Shown here piece by piece: positions 53,266-62,920 of a stretch of DNA of 64,000 bases; within the stretch, counting starts at the first letter, position 1; the number at the start of each line of letters is the position of its first letter. The stretch is from Micrasema longulum (lineage: Eukaryota; Arthropoda; Insecta; Trichoptera; Brachycentridae), in assembly GCA_022494885.1 (NCBI GenBank), contig JAGVSM010001281.1, forward strand, positions 62,001-126,000, given 5' to 3'. The notes under the pieces were generated by a model, which saw only the letters and a program-made list of their open reading frames with translations, searched no databases and was not told the DNA's origin. A program made the position numbers and the translations under genes.

Positions 53266-53790
53266 ATCTCTTAAAAAACTGTGGTAAATAATCCCTTTGC
53301 GCGCGGTGATGTAACATCTTGTTACCACTAATAAAAAACAGAATATTCTAAAGTTCAGACATCTGAAAAAAAACCATGGAAACATACAACTCTTTTTCTA
53401 TAACTGATGCAAATAAACATATAATTAAGCCATTCAAAATAGTAAATACGCTGCCCATATTACGCGCATGCATCCTCCATCACTGTCATCAACCGACTGA
53501 ATCAGTTTTACAGAACAGCGTCTCTGTCTTCCTTGTTATGAGTTTATCTTCGTGTTCTCTCTTATACCGATGTGTTGCTAAATTAGCGGAAATTCATTCT
53601 TCGCGGAGGAAGGATAAATATTTTTTGTATTAACATCCAGCATAATTATATAAATTTTACTTTCTAAATCTGGTGTGAATATTTCCATTCAAAGATTACA
53701 AAAAATACGAGTTCATCTTTCAAAAAAATAAGAGATATATCAAGTCCTATATCTTATGTCGACTAGTTTGACATCACAGCCACACAAGAG
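53266..53790 (+). repeat. Dispersed repeat K, copy 2 (~525 bp)
   Basis: Same order of blocks as 29700-30245: ACTGTGGTAAATAATCCCTT, GAATATTCTAAAGTTCAGAC, ACAGCGTCTCTGTCTTCCTT, TTAGCGGAAATTCATTCTTC, TTAACATCCAGCATAATTAT, ATACGAGTTCATC, TATGTCGACTAGTTTGACAT, CACAGCCACACAAGAG. The CT expansion of copy 1 is absent, so it arose after the split. Confidence 0.75.
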
Positions 53791-53794
53791 TTAA

Positions 53795-54200
53795 CACCCG
53801 TCTTTTACTTCTATAATAAATTACAACAAAGTTCCACTAATAATGTTTACTAACAAACTTGACATACTGATTTTGTTCAATGAAAAATGTTGTTTGTGTT
53901 TCTGCTCTATTTCAATTACTGTTGAATTAATTCAACTGCCAATCTCAATGAATAATTCAATATCTGCGATCGATATTATGGATACGCTTCTAGTGAAGTG
54001 AGAAGTCATTTATCAAATGGAAATGTCATGGACATCCCTAGCTGCCAACGGTTGAAATATTGTACTAACGTTATGTGTAAATTCACTCAAGTATACATAA
54101 TATTATTTATCGACATAATAATAATAAAAATTCTAGCCCAGTTAAAATGTTGAATAAAGCGGAGCCAATTCCACTAAGCAAAAAATCTAAACTATTTTTT
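53795..54200. other. Unassigned DNA
   Basis: No gene or matched repeat seen. Confidence 0.35.
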
Positions 54201-54204
54201 GATG

Positions 54205-54572
54205 GAGAATACAGTTCTGTGTGAAATAGAGCCAGCATCCTGGACCAGCATTTTCAACTCGATGGGGTACTCTCAGGTAAAAATCGAGTGAGGAAAAGTC
54301 GGTCTCGTAGGGTAACGGTAGAAATTGGCGCATTCGTCTACACCATTCTTAATGCCCCGGGTTCGATTCGACGTGAAATTTTGGTTTCAATAGATGTTAA
54401 ACATTTCAATGTTTTACTGTCCCTTGACTGGTGCCTGAAACGTAGGTCTGATCGCCTTACATTACATATATTAAGAGTGATCTAGATACGCCGCGATTGT
54501 AGTGCCAATACAGTTCCCTATTCGGGACTGGGTGCTGGGTTGGGACTGGAATAGAGAAATGATGATGATGAT
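54205..54572 (+). repeat. Composite repeat H + SINE-C
   Basis: 5' part AATACAGTTCTGTGTGAAAT, CCAGCATCCTGGACCAGCAT, TTTTCAACTCGATGGGG, then the tRNA-like head GGTCTCGTAGGGTAACGGTA and CCCCGGGTTCGATTCGACGT (B box), body CTTGACTGGTGCCTGAAACG, ATACGCCGCGATTGTAGTGC, tail AATGATGATGATGATTTT. The 5' part is shared with 20985-21150. Confidence 0.75.
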
Positions 54573-54599
54573 TTTTTCGATTTAAACATACTACGTTCG

Positions 54600-55390
54600 G
54601 ACATGAAAACAAACAGACAAAGCAACCTTGACGCAATCTCCAGACCGAAATACATCCTCCGAACAAAAAGCATTTAACAGCCATAAATCATATATAATCA
54701 CACGACCTGGCGCGCTAGGGGACGCCAGCGGAGATTGTGGTTCAATGCCTAAAACATTTCTCATCTTACGCGTTAAAAAAAATATAAAGAAGTCACGAAA
54801 TACATAAGGTGCCGGGTAAAATGGGGTAAATATCGACTTGACAAACAGCTTTATAGTGAAATAATTAATCTCAACAATGACGATTTTAGACATTTTAGAT
54901 ATGGTCGGTAAAAGACGCCAACTTTCAACTCTTGTATGTGCTTCGCCATAGTAGCGAGCGTCTTTCGGCGCGCCTGCGCGGTCACTATGGACACTACACT
55001 TCCTTTATATTTTTTATGCATTTTTGTTTCTATTTTATTTTATTTTGTACTCTTGACCAACACGAGAGGCTGACTCTTTTTTGGCAAGTGCTACCAATAA
55101 AAATAAAAAAAAATACTAATAAAAAATAACCTTAAAAAAGTAAATAAAAAATAACCTTAAAATGTTTGAGTTCATCGCGCCTTTCCCGCGCAGCAAAATG
55201 CTTGTCACTATGACCAAGCACCATGGATATGTTGTCACACAAGTCTACATATAAAATTAAATTTATTATGTATCTCTTTTTTTCCTAACTTTGTTTAAGC
55301 ATTTAAACCTCCACTATGTTAGCATGAAAATCTATTTTTTTCTTCTTTTTTTTACATTTTTTTTTAAATAAAGAAATATTGGCGTTTTTA
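54600..55390. other. Unassigned DNA with G+C-richer spots
   Basis: CACACGACCTGGCGCGCTAG then GGGACGCCAGCGG near 54700 and TTTCGGCGCGCCTGCGCGGT at 54964 stand out from the A+T-rich background. No repeat partner and no coding frame with a known domain. A tRNA-like origin of the 54700 block was considered but its B box is poor. Confidence 0.35.
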
Positions 55391-55394
55391 CAAT

Positions 55395-55532
55395 TTCCCC
55401 AAATATTTCAATTTTTATGGTCATTTTAAACGAGTTAGAAAATGGAAATCAAGTTGGGGTAGAGTAGGATTCGAACCACGTACCTTTGAGCCCTTGTTCC
55501 GAGAGGCTAGCCACGGGACCACAACCCGATCC
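55395..55532 (-). repeat. SINE-B
   Basis: Minus sense: GGTTGTGGTCCCGTGGCTAG, CTCAAAGGTACGTGGTTCGA (B box), ATCCTACTCTACCCCAAC, then TTTTATGGTCATTTTAAACG (plus sense) and an ATATTTGGGGAAATTG end. Confidence 0.85.
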
Positions 55533-55769
55533 AAATTATTGTTGTGCACACAGTGGTACGTTGGTATAATAGAGTGATATTCTTTCTTGTTTTTGTTAAA
55601 CAAATTATTTATTTTATTTTATTTTGTATACCTATATTTCTTCAAAATATTTTTTATGTTTGGTGTATCTTTTCTTTTACCATAATTTTGGTGCTTTTTA
55701 AATGTCTTTAAAATGGTAAAAAATAAATAAAAAGAAAAATTAGATATATTTTTTTAAATTAAAATTTTT

Positions 55770-55825
55770 CATCATCATTTCGCTATCCTTATCTGTAAGA
55801 AGAAGTGCACAGGACACTTTATGAT
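55770..55825 (-). repeat. SINE-C 3' tip
   Basis: TCATCATCATTTCGCTATCC, AGAAGTGCACAGGACACTTT: a short antisense end fragment next to MITE-G copy 4. Confidence 0.5.
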
Positions 55826-55839
55826 TATTTTATTTTATT

Positions 55840-56466
55840 AATGAGAAAGTTCAGTGCTTCGCAAAACGAGATATGAAAAATATTTTCTATGATACGTTTA
55901 CTACAGTAAAAATTGGAACATTTAATTGTATGGTGAAGGTTCTCAAAAATGTGTGAAGAGATGAATAAGAATCGGATTGTAATTCTGTGGCTAGTTTCGC
56001 GGACTCATGGATCAGAGGTCCGAGGTTCGCACCCCGCTCTACCACAACTTATTTCCCATTTTCTAATATTGAGTTATTTTCTACTCGTTAAAAATGCCCC
56101 TCAAAAGAGAAATATTTGGGTAAATCATAATGTATTTTTTTCTGTATTATTTTTTCAAATTAATAAAAAAAATAAGATTTCATAAATATGAATTTCTTTA
56201 AAACGTTACAAGTTATAGTATTGTATTTTTATATATTTCCGGTTCCCAAAAAACCATGTTTAGTGTGTTCTCATACGTACGGCATTCTTTTTTTAAATGT
56301 CATGACAACTCACCAACGCCAATTAGTGACGTCACGAGTTGAGTATAAATAACGGAACTTTAAATAATCATAACGACGATAATACGATACATATTTTTAT
56401 TTGGCTTCTTTTGATAGTCTATTAACAATTTTAAAAATATACAAAAAACCACCGAACTACCTCATT
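55840..56466 (-). mobile_element. MITE-G copy 4, inverted, with nested SINE-B
   Basis: Left end AATGAGAAAGTTCAGTGC, right end ACCGAACTACCTCATT. Minus sense carries TTGTTAATAGACTATCAAAA near its start and CTCGTGACGTCACTAATTGG inside, matching the order in copies 1 to 3. It is about 230 bp longer because of a SINE-B at about 55973-56130 plus adjacent A+T-rich sequence. Confidence 0.8.
55973..56130 (+). repeat. SINE-B nested in MITE-G
   Basis: GGATTGTAATTCTGTGGCTA, GATCAGAGGTCCGAGGTTCG (B box), ACCCCGCTCTACCACAACTT, AAATGCCCCTCAAAAGAGAA, ATATTTGGGTAAATCATAAT. It must be younger than the MITE-G insertion. Confidence 0.85.
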
Positions 56467-56639
56467 CGTCCATTCAATATTTTCTGTGAATGAAAAATAA
56501 CATCTTCATTGATGTGCGTGAGATTTCAAAACTATTCGAATGATCCCATCTACTATGGGAGGCCTAAAAATATTTTTGTACTACTTAATGCATAGAGTGA
56601 TTTTTAAAGTAAAAACACAAAACCTGTCTATCCACCCCG

Positions 56640-56965
56640 TTTTACAGTACCTACTTAATACGAGTTTCCTTATCACTGGCAACATATCGGAGACACGTTG
56701 ACCATATCGTCCAATCGCGAGGCGTTGTTTTGTGCGGGGGGCGTGGCGCCGTTGGAACAGAAATGGGAAAAGAAAAATGCGACCAAAAAGAACGAAGCTG
56801 AGTTCTTCTTCACAGACGAGTCGGCGTTCTATTTGGGAATTCGAAAATAAGAGGCGGTTGAGGTATTGAAAAATGTCAGCGTACAACCTCGGGCGGTGCT
56901 GTGTGGTGATGAGAATGGTTTTTGTACATATTGTTCGTTGTTGAGTTACAGGCAGGGTCAAGAAT
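56640..56965 (+). pseudogene. Possible Tc1-like transposase scrap
   Basis: In one plus frame: YEFPYHWQHIGDTLTIS, NREALFCAGGVAPLEQKWEK, NEAEFFFTDESAFYLGIRK, stop, EAVEVLKNVSVQPRAVL. 'FTDES.F.L' followed by a short basic stretch resembles the second catalytic Asp block of Tc1-type transposases ('(F/W).(D/E).W..V(L/V)F(S/T)DES.F'), and the region is G+C-richer than its surroundings. Only this block supports the call; no HTH part, no other catalytic residue and no TIRs were found. Confidence 0.4.
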
Positions 56966-56984
56966 ATTTTTTATTTAATAATTT

Positions 56985-57372
56985 GCATTGTTTTGAATAT
57001 GTCGAAATGTTTTTAGACCGGCTGGATTTCACTCCTTAGACAGTTATTGAGATCCAATTTTATTGCAACAAAGTGGGAAAACATTTTTGAGAGGGAAATA
57101 TGGAAGTCTAGGCATTTACAGGGTTTATGACCCGCCTTCGACTTCTTTTCAAAGACACGTTATAATAATTTAACCGAATGAATCTCAGCCACATCAATAA
57201 AGGTTTCAGCTCTATTACATCACAAAGGTCAACAGATGGATAAGTAGAGAAAATGTGGATGTTTTTTTATCAAAGGCAGAATATTTAATATTACGCAGTC
57301 TTGTAAAGGTCCAAACTTCCGTATTCCTTTCTCAAACATGGTTTTCCCTCTCTGTTGCAAAAAGAGATTTTA
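56985..57372. repeat. X repeat, palindromic pair
   Basis: Sense arm: CATTGTTTTGAATATGTCGA, TTTTTAGACCGGCTGGATTT, AATATGGAAGTCTAGGCATT, TACAGGGTTTATGACCCGCC. Antisense part: AATGAATCTCAGCCACATCA, AAGGTTTCAGCTCTATTACA, GTCAACAGATGGAT, AGGTCCAAACTTCCGTATTC, ATGGTTTTCCCTCTCTGTTG. Layout as at 17785: short sense arm, longer antisense arm. Confidence 0.75.
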
Positions 57373-57574
57373 TAAATATAATAGAATGAGAGTTCAAAAA
57401 CGCAGTAAATGCCTAGACATATGTTTCCCATTTTTTAAACACTATCCCTATTAAAAAATAAGATTTTTTTTTACATCTACAATTTTATAGACGCTTTCCT
57501 TACGCAGTCAGATTATCAAAATATTTAATAAAATATAAAAAAAAAAATTAAGAAACATTTGCGTTTTTATGTTT

Positions 57575-57696
57575 ACCCAAATAAATAGTTGTAAAAAATA
57601 CACAGTTAGAAAATGGGAATCAAGTTGTGGTAGAGCGCGCTGCAAACCTCGGACCTTTGATCTTTTAGTCCGCGACACTAGCAACGGAACTACAAC
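57575..57696 (-). repeat. SINE-B
   Basis: Plus-strand reading: TTACCCAAATAAATAGTTGT, GAAAATGGGAATCAAGTTGT, GGTAGAGCGCGCTGCAAACC, TCGGACCTTTGATCTTTTAG, CACTAGCAACGG. Body shortened by a deletion. Confidence 0.8.
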
Positions 57697-57699
57697 ATT

Positions 57700-58115
57700 A
57701 TTATGGTACGTTCACCATTCTGCCTATTTTTGAACATCATTAAACCTAATTAAATGGCTAGGCTTGCGTATTACCTTCTGAAAATGTTATCCAAAACTGC
57801 TGTAATATAAATACTGATACATTATATCAATTTTTAAATCTTGACAAAAATTTTGACATATTCAAAATGTAATAATATTTTGAGTTCGTCGCTGTTTCAG
57901 CTCTTTAACTTCACGTAAATAAACAGATGGATGAATCGGAGAAATGCGCATGTTCAAACATAGGCAAAATGTTGAATGTTACACAGTGTGTAAAATGGCC
58001 ACGTAAACCAGCTAATGACAGGTCAAAAGCTCTGTAAATACCTAGTCTTCCATATCTCCTTATCTAAAATGTTCTCCATCCCTGTTGTAATTTGTTATTC
58101 AAAATATTGTTTGAA
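57700..58115 (-). repeat. X repeats, short fold-back remnant and an antisense unit
   Basis: 57705-57830: ACGTTCACCATTCTGCCTAT then antisense GCTAGGCTTGCGTATTACCT and AACTGCTGTAATATAAAT, a small sense/antisense remnant. 57850-58110: CAGCTCTTTAACTTCACGTA, ATGTTGAATGTTACACAGTG, GTAAAATGGCCACGTAAACC, GCTAATGACAGGTCAAAAGC, TCTTCCATATCTCCTTATCT, CCATCCCTGTTGTAATTTGT, an antisense unit. Confidence 0.7.
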
Positions 58116-58163
58116 ATATTGATGTTTTTTATGATATTTCTTGATAGAACTCCATACCCAGTT

Positions 58164-58300
58164 AATGATTTTGATTAAATTATGAATAAAGTTATCAATA
58201 AAACTTCTTGGTTTAGTTTCACTTTTTTATTATTCTGACCAACGAGCGAAAGCCAAGAAGTTTTATTGATAACATTATTTATAATTTTATCAAAATCATT
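58164..58300. other. Long hairpin, 48-bp arms
   Basis: Left arm AATGATTTTGATTAAATTAT ... ATAAAACTTCTTGG (58164-58211); right arm CCAAGAAGTTTTATTGATAA ... CAAAATCATT (58253-58300). About 45 of 48 positions pair; spacer is 41 bases. Not similar to FB-A or X. It may be a small fold-back/MITE or, if transcribed, a long hairpin RNA. Confidence 0.9.
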
Positions 58301-58394
58301 GTTAAAAATGTCTCTGTTAGCACACATGTGCATCAATCTCGTATTGTTTTTGTTACAGCTCTTCTGTTTTTTTTTTTAATACTGTCGTATATTT

Positions 58395-58812
58395 CTCTCA
58401 GTCCGGTCCTGAGTAGGTCCCCATGTCCCGATGTCTCCCTTCCTCTCGCTGTGGCGGGCGGCGGCTGACTGCCCCATTATTAATTTGTCTCCTTTCTGTG
58501 CAGAGGGCCCGCGACCTGTCCGAAGATACATATACCCGCAATAAAAAAAGACAATCGAAACAAAAAACAGCTGAAACACGTCAAAACAAAAGCCGCGCAG
58601 AAATAAAAGGCGATCGCGAGGAACGCGCTGTATCCAATATCCATGTTCTGCTCTTGCGAAGCGATTTGCGATGCGAGGGCTTGGAAAACTACATATTTAA
58701 AAAAAAAACTTTTGATAAACAATTTTTTTATGTATTCCTAAATGGTTGCAGGAGACAGCTGCGAGACATTGCATACATTTATAAACTATTGATCGATCTT
58801 AATGTTTATTAA
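58395..58812 (+). CDS. Uncharacterised 129-codon frame in a G+C-richer island
   Basis: Frame 58423-58812 starts MSRCLPSSRCGGRRLTAPLL and has a Lys/Arg/Glu-rich middle (NKKRQSKQKTAETRQNKSRA, EIKGDREERAVSN) before an A+T-rich end. 58395-58690 is clearly G+C-richer than the window (CGCTGTGGCGGGCGGCGGCT). TCTCCTTTCTGTGCAG at about 58487-58502 resembles a 3' splice site, so the real exon, if any, could start at 58503. No domain is recognised, and the opposite strand also has open frames. It may be a host exon, a promoter-proximal island, or part of an element not represented elsewhere here. Confidence 0.25.
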
Positions 58813-58859
58813 AATTTATGTTTACGTAATATATTTTTTTTATGAAGTCTTAAAATATT

Positions 58860-59160
58860 TAATTATTTTTTTGATTTTAGAATACGCCCAAGGGGCATTT
58901 ACAAAAAAATATACAGGTAAGTACAAACATAGCAAGTAAAAATTTAAAAGATAAACAACGCTTTTTTGTATACATGTAGAAACAATAAAAAGCATACTGC
59001 TATGCAAAATAAAAAGTGAAACTTTACATAGTAAAAAAGAAAAAAAAATGGATTTAAGAAAAGTAATTGAATTAAAAAGCAAATTGTAAATAACTTGTAA
59101 AGAATTTAAACAAAAAAATATGTACATTTACATATACTTATACGTATAAAAAAATGGTAC
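58860..59160 (-). mobile_element. LINE 3' UTR, antisense
   Basis: AATACGCCCAAGGGGCATTT, ACAGGTAAGTACAAACATAG, AAACAACGCTTTTTTGTATA, AATAAAAAGCATACTGCTAT, AAATAACTTGTAAAGAATTT. The copy at 63040-63345 matches throughout. The GCCC..GGGC end also occurs next to the coding tail at 59402, which ties these UTRs to that CR1-like family. A 95-codon minus frame here is chance. Confidence 0.8.
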
Positions 59161-59279
59161 CAACATAAAACATGAATGTCCTAAAATTTACTGATATCTA
59201 ATTATCATTAAAATATATTTTCATTATTTACGTTTCTAAACAATATATGTACACTAATGTTAGTAAATATTAGAATATA

Positions 59280-59400
59280 ACCAGTTACTGACTTTTTTAG
59301 TCTACCGGTTTCGAGACGTACCCGTCTCTTCGTTAGGACACTCACTACACCAACATGCAAATACTAAAATACACCTCCACCTTCACCATCACCGTAGTAA
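59280..59400. repeat. Dispersed repeat E, copy 2
   Basis: TAGTCTACCGGTTTCGAGAC, GTACCCGTCTCTTCGTTAGG, ACACTCACTACACCAACATG, CAAATACTA. Same blocks as at 4290-4420. Confidence 0.7.
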
Positions 59401-59401
59401 A

Positions 59402-59812
59402 TATTTTTTTATTTATATATACGCCCAATGGTCATTTTTATGGACATATTTTTACATAGAAAATTATTATAAAAGAAAATAGAAAGATACAATAGTATAT
59501 AGTAGACTTGGTGGGAGTGGAAGCGGAAGAGAGGTGTTTATAATTGAATTTGATTCAGTGATCGTTTGAAAGAAGACAACTTGTTATCAAAGAAATCAAG
59601 ACTGGTATGTTTGTTGGCAGACCTGAGAATTCTGGGCATAGGGGAATGGAAACCATAGTTAGTTCTATAGTTATCTGTATGAAAGAGTAAGTTTTGTCTG
59701 AGGTTTCTAGTTGGGATATTTAATTTTATTGAGCTCAGTAGTTCAGGCGTATCAAAGGTTGAGTTGAGAATTTTAAATAAGACTAGAAGTTCGGATTTAT
59801 TTCGACGGTCTT
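59402..59812 (-). mobile_element. LINE ORF2 tail and 3' UTR (CR1-like), antisense
   Basis: Minus strand from 59812: DRRNKSELLVLFKILNSTFD, TPELLSSIKLNIPTRNLRQN, LLFHTDNYRTNYGFHSPMPR, ILRSANKHTSLDFFD, NKLSSFKRSLNQIQL then stop. 'RR...DL..LFKILN', 'LNIPTR.LR', 'RTNYG..SPMPRI.R..N' is the full C-terminal block of this CR1/jockey-like group. No stop within about 90 codons. The 3' UTR ends at about 59402 with GACCATTGGGCGTATATATA then AATAAA (minus sense). It ends 20 bp from FB-A copy 2. Confidence 0.75.
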
Positions 59813-59832
59813 AAAGAGAAGACATATTTAAT

Positions 59833-60063
59833 GCTAGGGTTTCCCAGGACAGTGGTACCCGTATCTTAACAGCCGTTGTGAACGGTGATGCGGTGGACAG
59901 CCATCGTAACGGTGACTAGAGAGTGGTTTTATTTTTTAACGATGTTATCAACACCGTTTTTCTAGGAAACCACTCTCTAGTCACCGTTACGACGACTGTC
60001 TACCGCATCACCGTTCACTCCGGCCGTTAAGACACGGGTACCGCTGTCCTAGGAAACTCTAGC
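59833..60063. mobile_element. FB-A fold-back element, copy 2
   Basis: GCTAGGGTTTCCCAGGACAG at the left and CTGTCCTAGGAAACTCTAGC at the right, with GAACGGTGATGCGGTGGACA and its complement inside. Arms pair over about 100 bp. TTAA borders both sides (TTAAT left, TTAA right). It differs from copy 1 by scattered point changes and a 5' arm deletion near 59925. Confidence 0.85.
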
Positions 60064-60069
60064 TTAAGC

Positions 60070-61000
60070 TAGTTTCTAGCTCATCATACGTATATTTATG
60101 GTAGGGAGTTAAGAGGGATTAACAATTCTTCTATTTAACATGATAAAGATAAAGAACAAAGATGAAAAATACTAAATCTTCTATGCATATAAAACAAGCA
60201 CAACATTTTACACACATCACTCAACAAGCCGAAGTGTGGAACTCTGTATTCACAACAATGAAGATACCAATACAAATAGAGTCACGTGTTATACATATTC
60301 TCATCACATTCTGTTGCCCTGTTCAGAAATCGTAATATATATTGTGTTGTGTACGTAAGTGGTGCTGTATTAGGTTTATATTTTTTTGTAATAATATCAC
60401 TGTATATAACGTATGTATGTAATGAAACACCATGTGCACAACAATAAACATAAATAAATATATTAGAGCAAATTTATCGATACTTCTTCGTTTTCTTGTC
60501 AATTTAAACTGACATAGCCAAAGCGGGCTTTTTTCAATAAAAAAAGCTGGAACTGTTAAGAAACGAAGGCATAAAATAATATAATGTGTAAAAATAATGG
60601 AGATTAATTCAATTAATTAATAGTGATGTGTCTTAAATGTGTCATTGGTACGAAACAAACGTGTTAAGTGACCGCTTAAATGACAACGTAAATGGCTTCC
60701 ATATTTCCTTGTCTGTCGCAATAGATGTCAATAAAATATTTGTTCTTCCCAAAATGTCTCACCTTGTCCTATTTTTTATCTACGAATCTTTGTGACAATT
60801 TTCATTAATTTTAATTTTTGCCTACTATTCGTTTTTATTTTTGCTGTTTTTTTCTTTTTTTTTCGTCGTCGCTTATCTACGAATCTTAATTTACGAATAT
60901 CTTTTAACTTTTTTATTTAAATTAAATGTTTTATATTACATGCATATTTCAATTAAAAAATCATGGGTAAAATAGATTTTTTAAAGCAACTACAATTTCA
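60070..61000. other. Unassigned DNA
   Basis: A+T-rich. A possible very worn X antisense scrap (AAGTGACCGCTTAAATGACA, GGCTTCCATATTTCC) lies at 60660-60715. No coding signal. Confidence 0.35.
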
Positions 61001-61003
61001 ATG

Positions 61004-61500
61004 TTTATTTATTTTATTTAACAAATTTACGGATAATGTCTAATTTTAAACTAATTATATAACGAAAAACAAAAATAATACAGTAACAAATAATAGAAGG
61101 AATACAACAAAAAAGAGCAAAGACAAGTTAACACATTAGACAGGCATCTTGGAATCCAGGTTAATTCTACAAATATACAATCAATTTAATGGGAATATTT
61201 CTTCAGCCTATTTGTTAAAAAACTCAATTTACAATAAAAATAATTAAGATCTTGATTTTCATTTACAAATCTAATCTTTCTGGGTAAAGGCGCATGGAAA
61301 ACATAATTACTCTTATGATGACCGAGGAACAGAATTTTATTATTTCTGAGTCTACGTGAAGGACCATTAAGAGATATTTGTTAGAGAATAGTCGGGACAT
61401 CAAATAAACTATTAAGTATCTTAAACATGCAAATTAAATCTGCATTAAATTGACGTTAAGAGAGACTGTATATATTCAGGAAAAGTTCCATGTCGGTATA
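61004..61500 (-). mobile_element. LINE ORF2 tail and 3' UTR (CR1-like), antisense
   Basis: Minus strand from about 61492: DMELFLNIYSLS, stop, RQFNADLICMFKILNSLFDV, PTIL, stop, QISLNGPSRRLRNNKILFLG, HHKSNYVFHAPLPRKIRFVN, YFYCKLSFLTNRLKKYSH, stop near 61220. Motif order as in the tail at 59402 (ADL..MFKILN, SRRLR, NYVFHAPLPR). Two in-frame stops show decay. The 3' UTR ends in AAATAAAATAAATAAA (minus sense) at about 61004. Confidence 0.75.
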
Positions 61501-61504
61501 GTTA

Positions 61505-62260
61505 TAGTGATCTCTTAATAATAATATACCTCTCAGTCCTTAATTTAATATCTTGTTCTTATAAATGTCAATTTTTTTGGCAACCCTGTTCCGTTGGCGA
61601 CTTGTAACGAATCCAGCGATTAAACATCGCAGACCGTGTAGACTGTAGATGTAGGGCTGGCTCCTTGCCACCGTTGCGTGTAACATCCACCATCCAACTT
61701 CCATTGTGTGGGACGCGACTGGCCCTAGAAATACGGGTACAATTATATATTATTATAGAGAAGGACTTCGCTTAATAACACCCATAAAATTTTCTTCATA
61801 CCTTTGCTAATAAAATACAAAACTAATTTCTTAAAATATTAATACGACCATTTTGTTTTAATATTTTGTATGAACATGGTTCTTAAACAAGGAACATAAT
61901 CAATTTTATTTTAAAAAAAATAAAAAAATAAGGATTACTGTAGCTATTTGCTGAGTTAGTTTATAACACCTTAAGAACTAACATAAAGTTTAAATGACAT
62001 AAAAATATTGAGAAAAGCCCATATTTAATTATGTTTTATTATTATACACACACGTTTTATTTTCTTAGCTTCGTTAAAGTTAGCATAATTTAAAGTATTG
62101 TCTTAAGTTGAAACAATTTTTTTGGTGTATGCATGAGTGTCCTACACTAATATACAAAGAAATTGTCAATATGTCTGTACGCACCGTTTGTTCACCCAAT
62201 AAAATAAATAAATAATTATCAACACTGATTAAAAACAAATTTTAAAAATATATTATTTCG
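61505..62260. other. Unassigned DNA
   Basis: A slightly G+C-richer block (CCGTTGGCGACTTGTAACGA, CATCGCAGACCGTGTAGACT) at 61590-61735 may be further upstream LINE sequence, but no frame could be read. The rest is A+T-rich, ending with AAAATAAATAAATAATTA at about 62199. Confidence 0.35.
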
Positions 62261-62264
62261 TATT

Positions 62265-62765
62265 AATATATTACAACAGAGATGAAAAACACTTTACAGA
62301 ATGGAATATAGAAGTCTGGGCATTTCCAGTGCTTATGACCTATCATTGGCTGGTTTAGGTGGCCACTTTACACACTGTATAACATTCACCATTCTGTTTA
62401 AACATGCATATTGCTTCAATCCTTACATTTGGCTATCTTTGTGAGAGTAAAGAGCGGAAACCTTTATTGATGTGGGTGAGATTCTGGCTGAATTGTTTGA
62501 CCTACATAGTAGACAACGCGGTAAAATACTTTTTAATTTTTATTCTTCTTGGACCAGTTGATTTTATAAACAATATTTTAAGTATGTCAAAATTTTTGTA
62601 GACAATAACTCGATTCAACCCTTTTGGGAATTATTAATATATTTTAACGGAGATGAAGAACATTTTATAGATGGTAGTATTAAAATCTAGGCATTTACAA
62701 GACTTACGACTCGTCATTGGCTGGTTTAAGTGGCCTTTTTACACACTGTATAACATTCACCATAC
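62265..62765 (+). repeat. X repeat, head-to-tail tandem units
   Basis: Unit 1: TATTACAACAGAGATGAAAA, CATTTCCAGTGCTTATGACC, GTGGCCACTTTACACACTGT, TTATTGATGTGGGTGAGATT, TAGACAACGCGGTAAAAT. Unit 2 starts TTTTAAGTATGTCAAAATTT (62578), then TTTTAACGGAGATGAAGAAC, CATTTACAAGACTTACGACT, TTTTTACACACTGTATAACA, and stops at the SINE-A. Distance between equivalent points is about 361 bp. Confidence 0.85.
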
Positions 62766-62768
62766 ATT

Positions 62769-62920
62769 GGCTGCCTTCGTGTAGTGGTCAAGGTATAGTC
62801 CCACACGGAAGATTCCGGGTTCGATTACCGGTCAGAACACAAAAATTAAATGTGATTTTTCTCAAGCCTGGGTGTTCCACTGTAATTGGGCCTCCTGACC
62901 TGTTTTGGTGCAAAAAAATA
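62769..62920 (+). repeat. SINE-A inserted in X
   Basis: GGCTGCCTTCGTGTAGTGGT, TTCCGGGTTCGATTACCGGT (B box), TTTTTCTCAAGCCTGGGTGT, CACTGTAATTGGGCC, CCTGTTTTGGTGCAAAAAAA. It sits exactly at the ATTCACCAT|T position of the X core. Confidence 0.85.

Noticed and set aside
54700..54760. A fourth tRNA-derived SINE
   Set aside because: The B-box-like string (GTGGTTCAATGCC) is poor and there is no second copy in the window.
58840..59127. 95-codon minus frame as a membrane protein
   Set aside because: It lies inside a LINE 3' UTR that recurs at 63040, where the frame is not kept.
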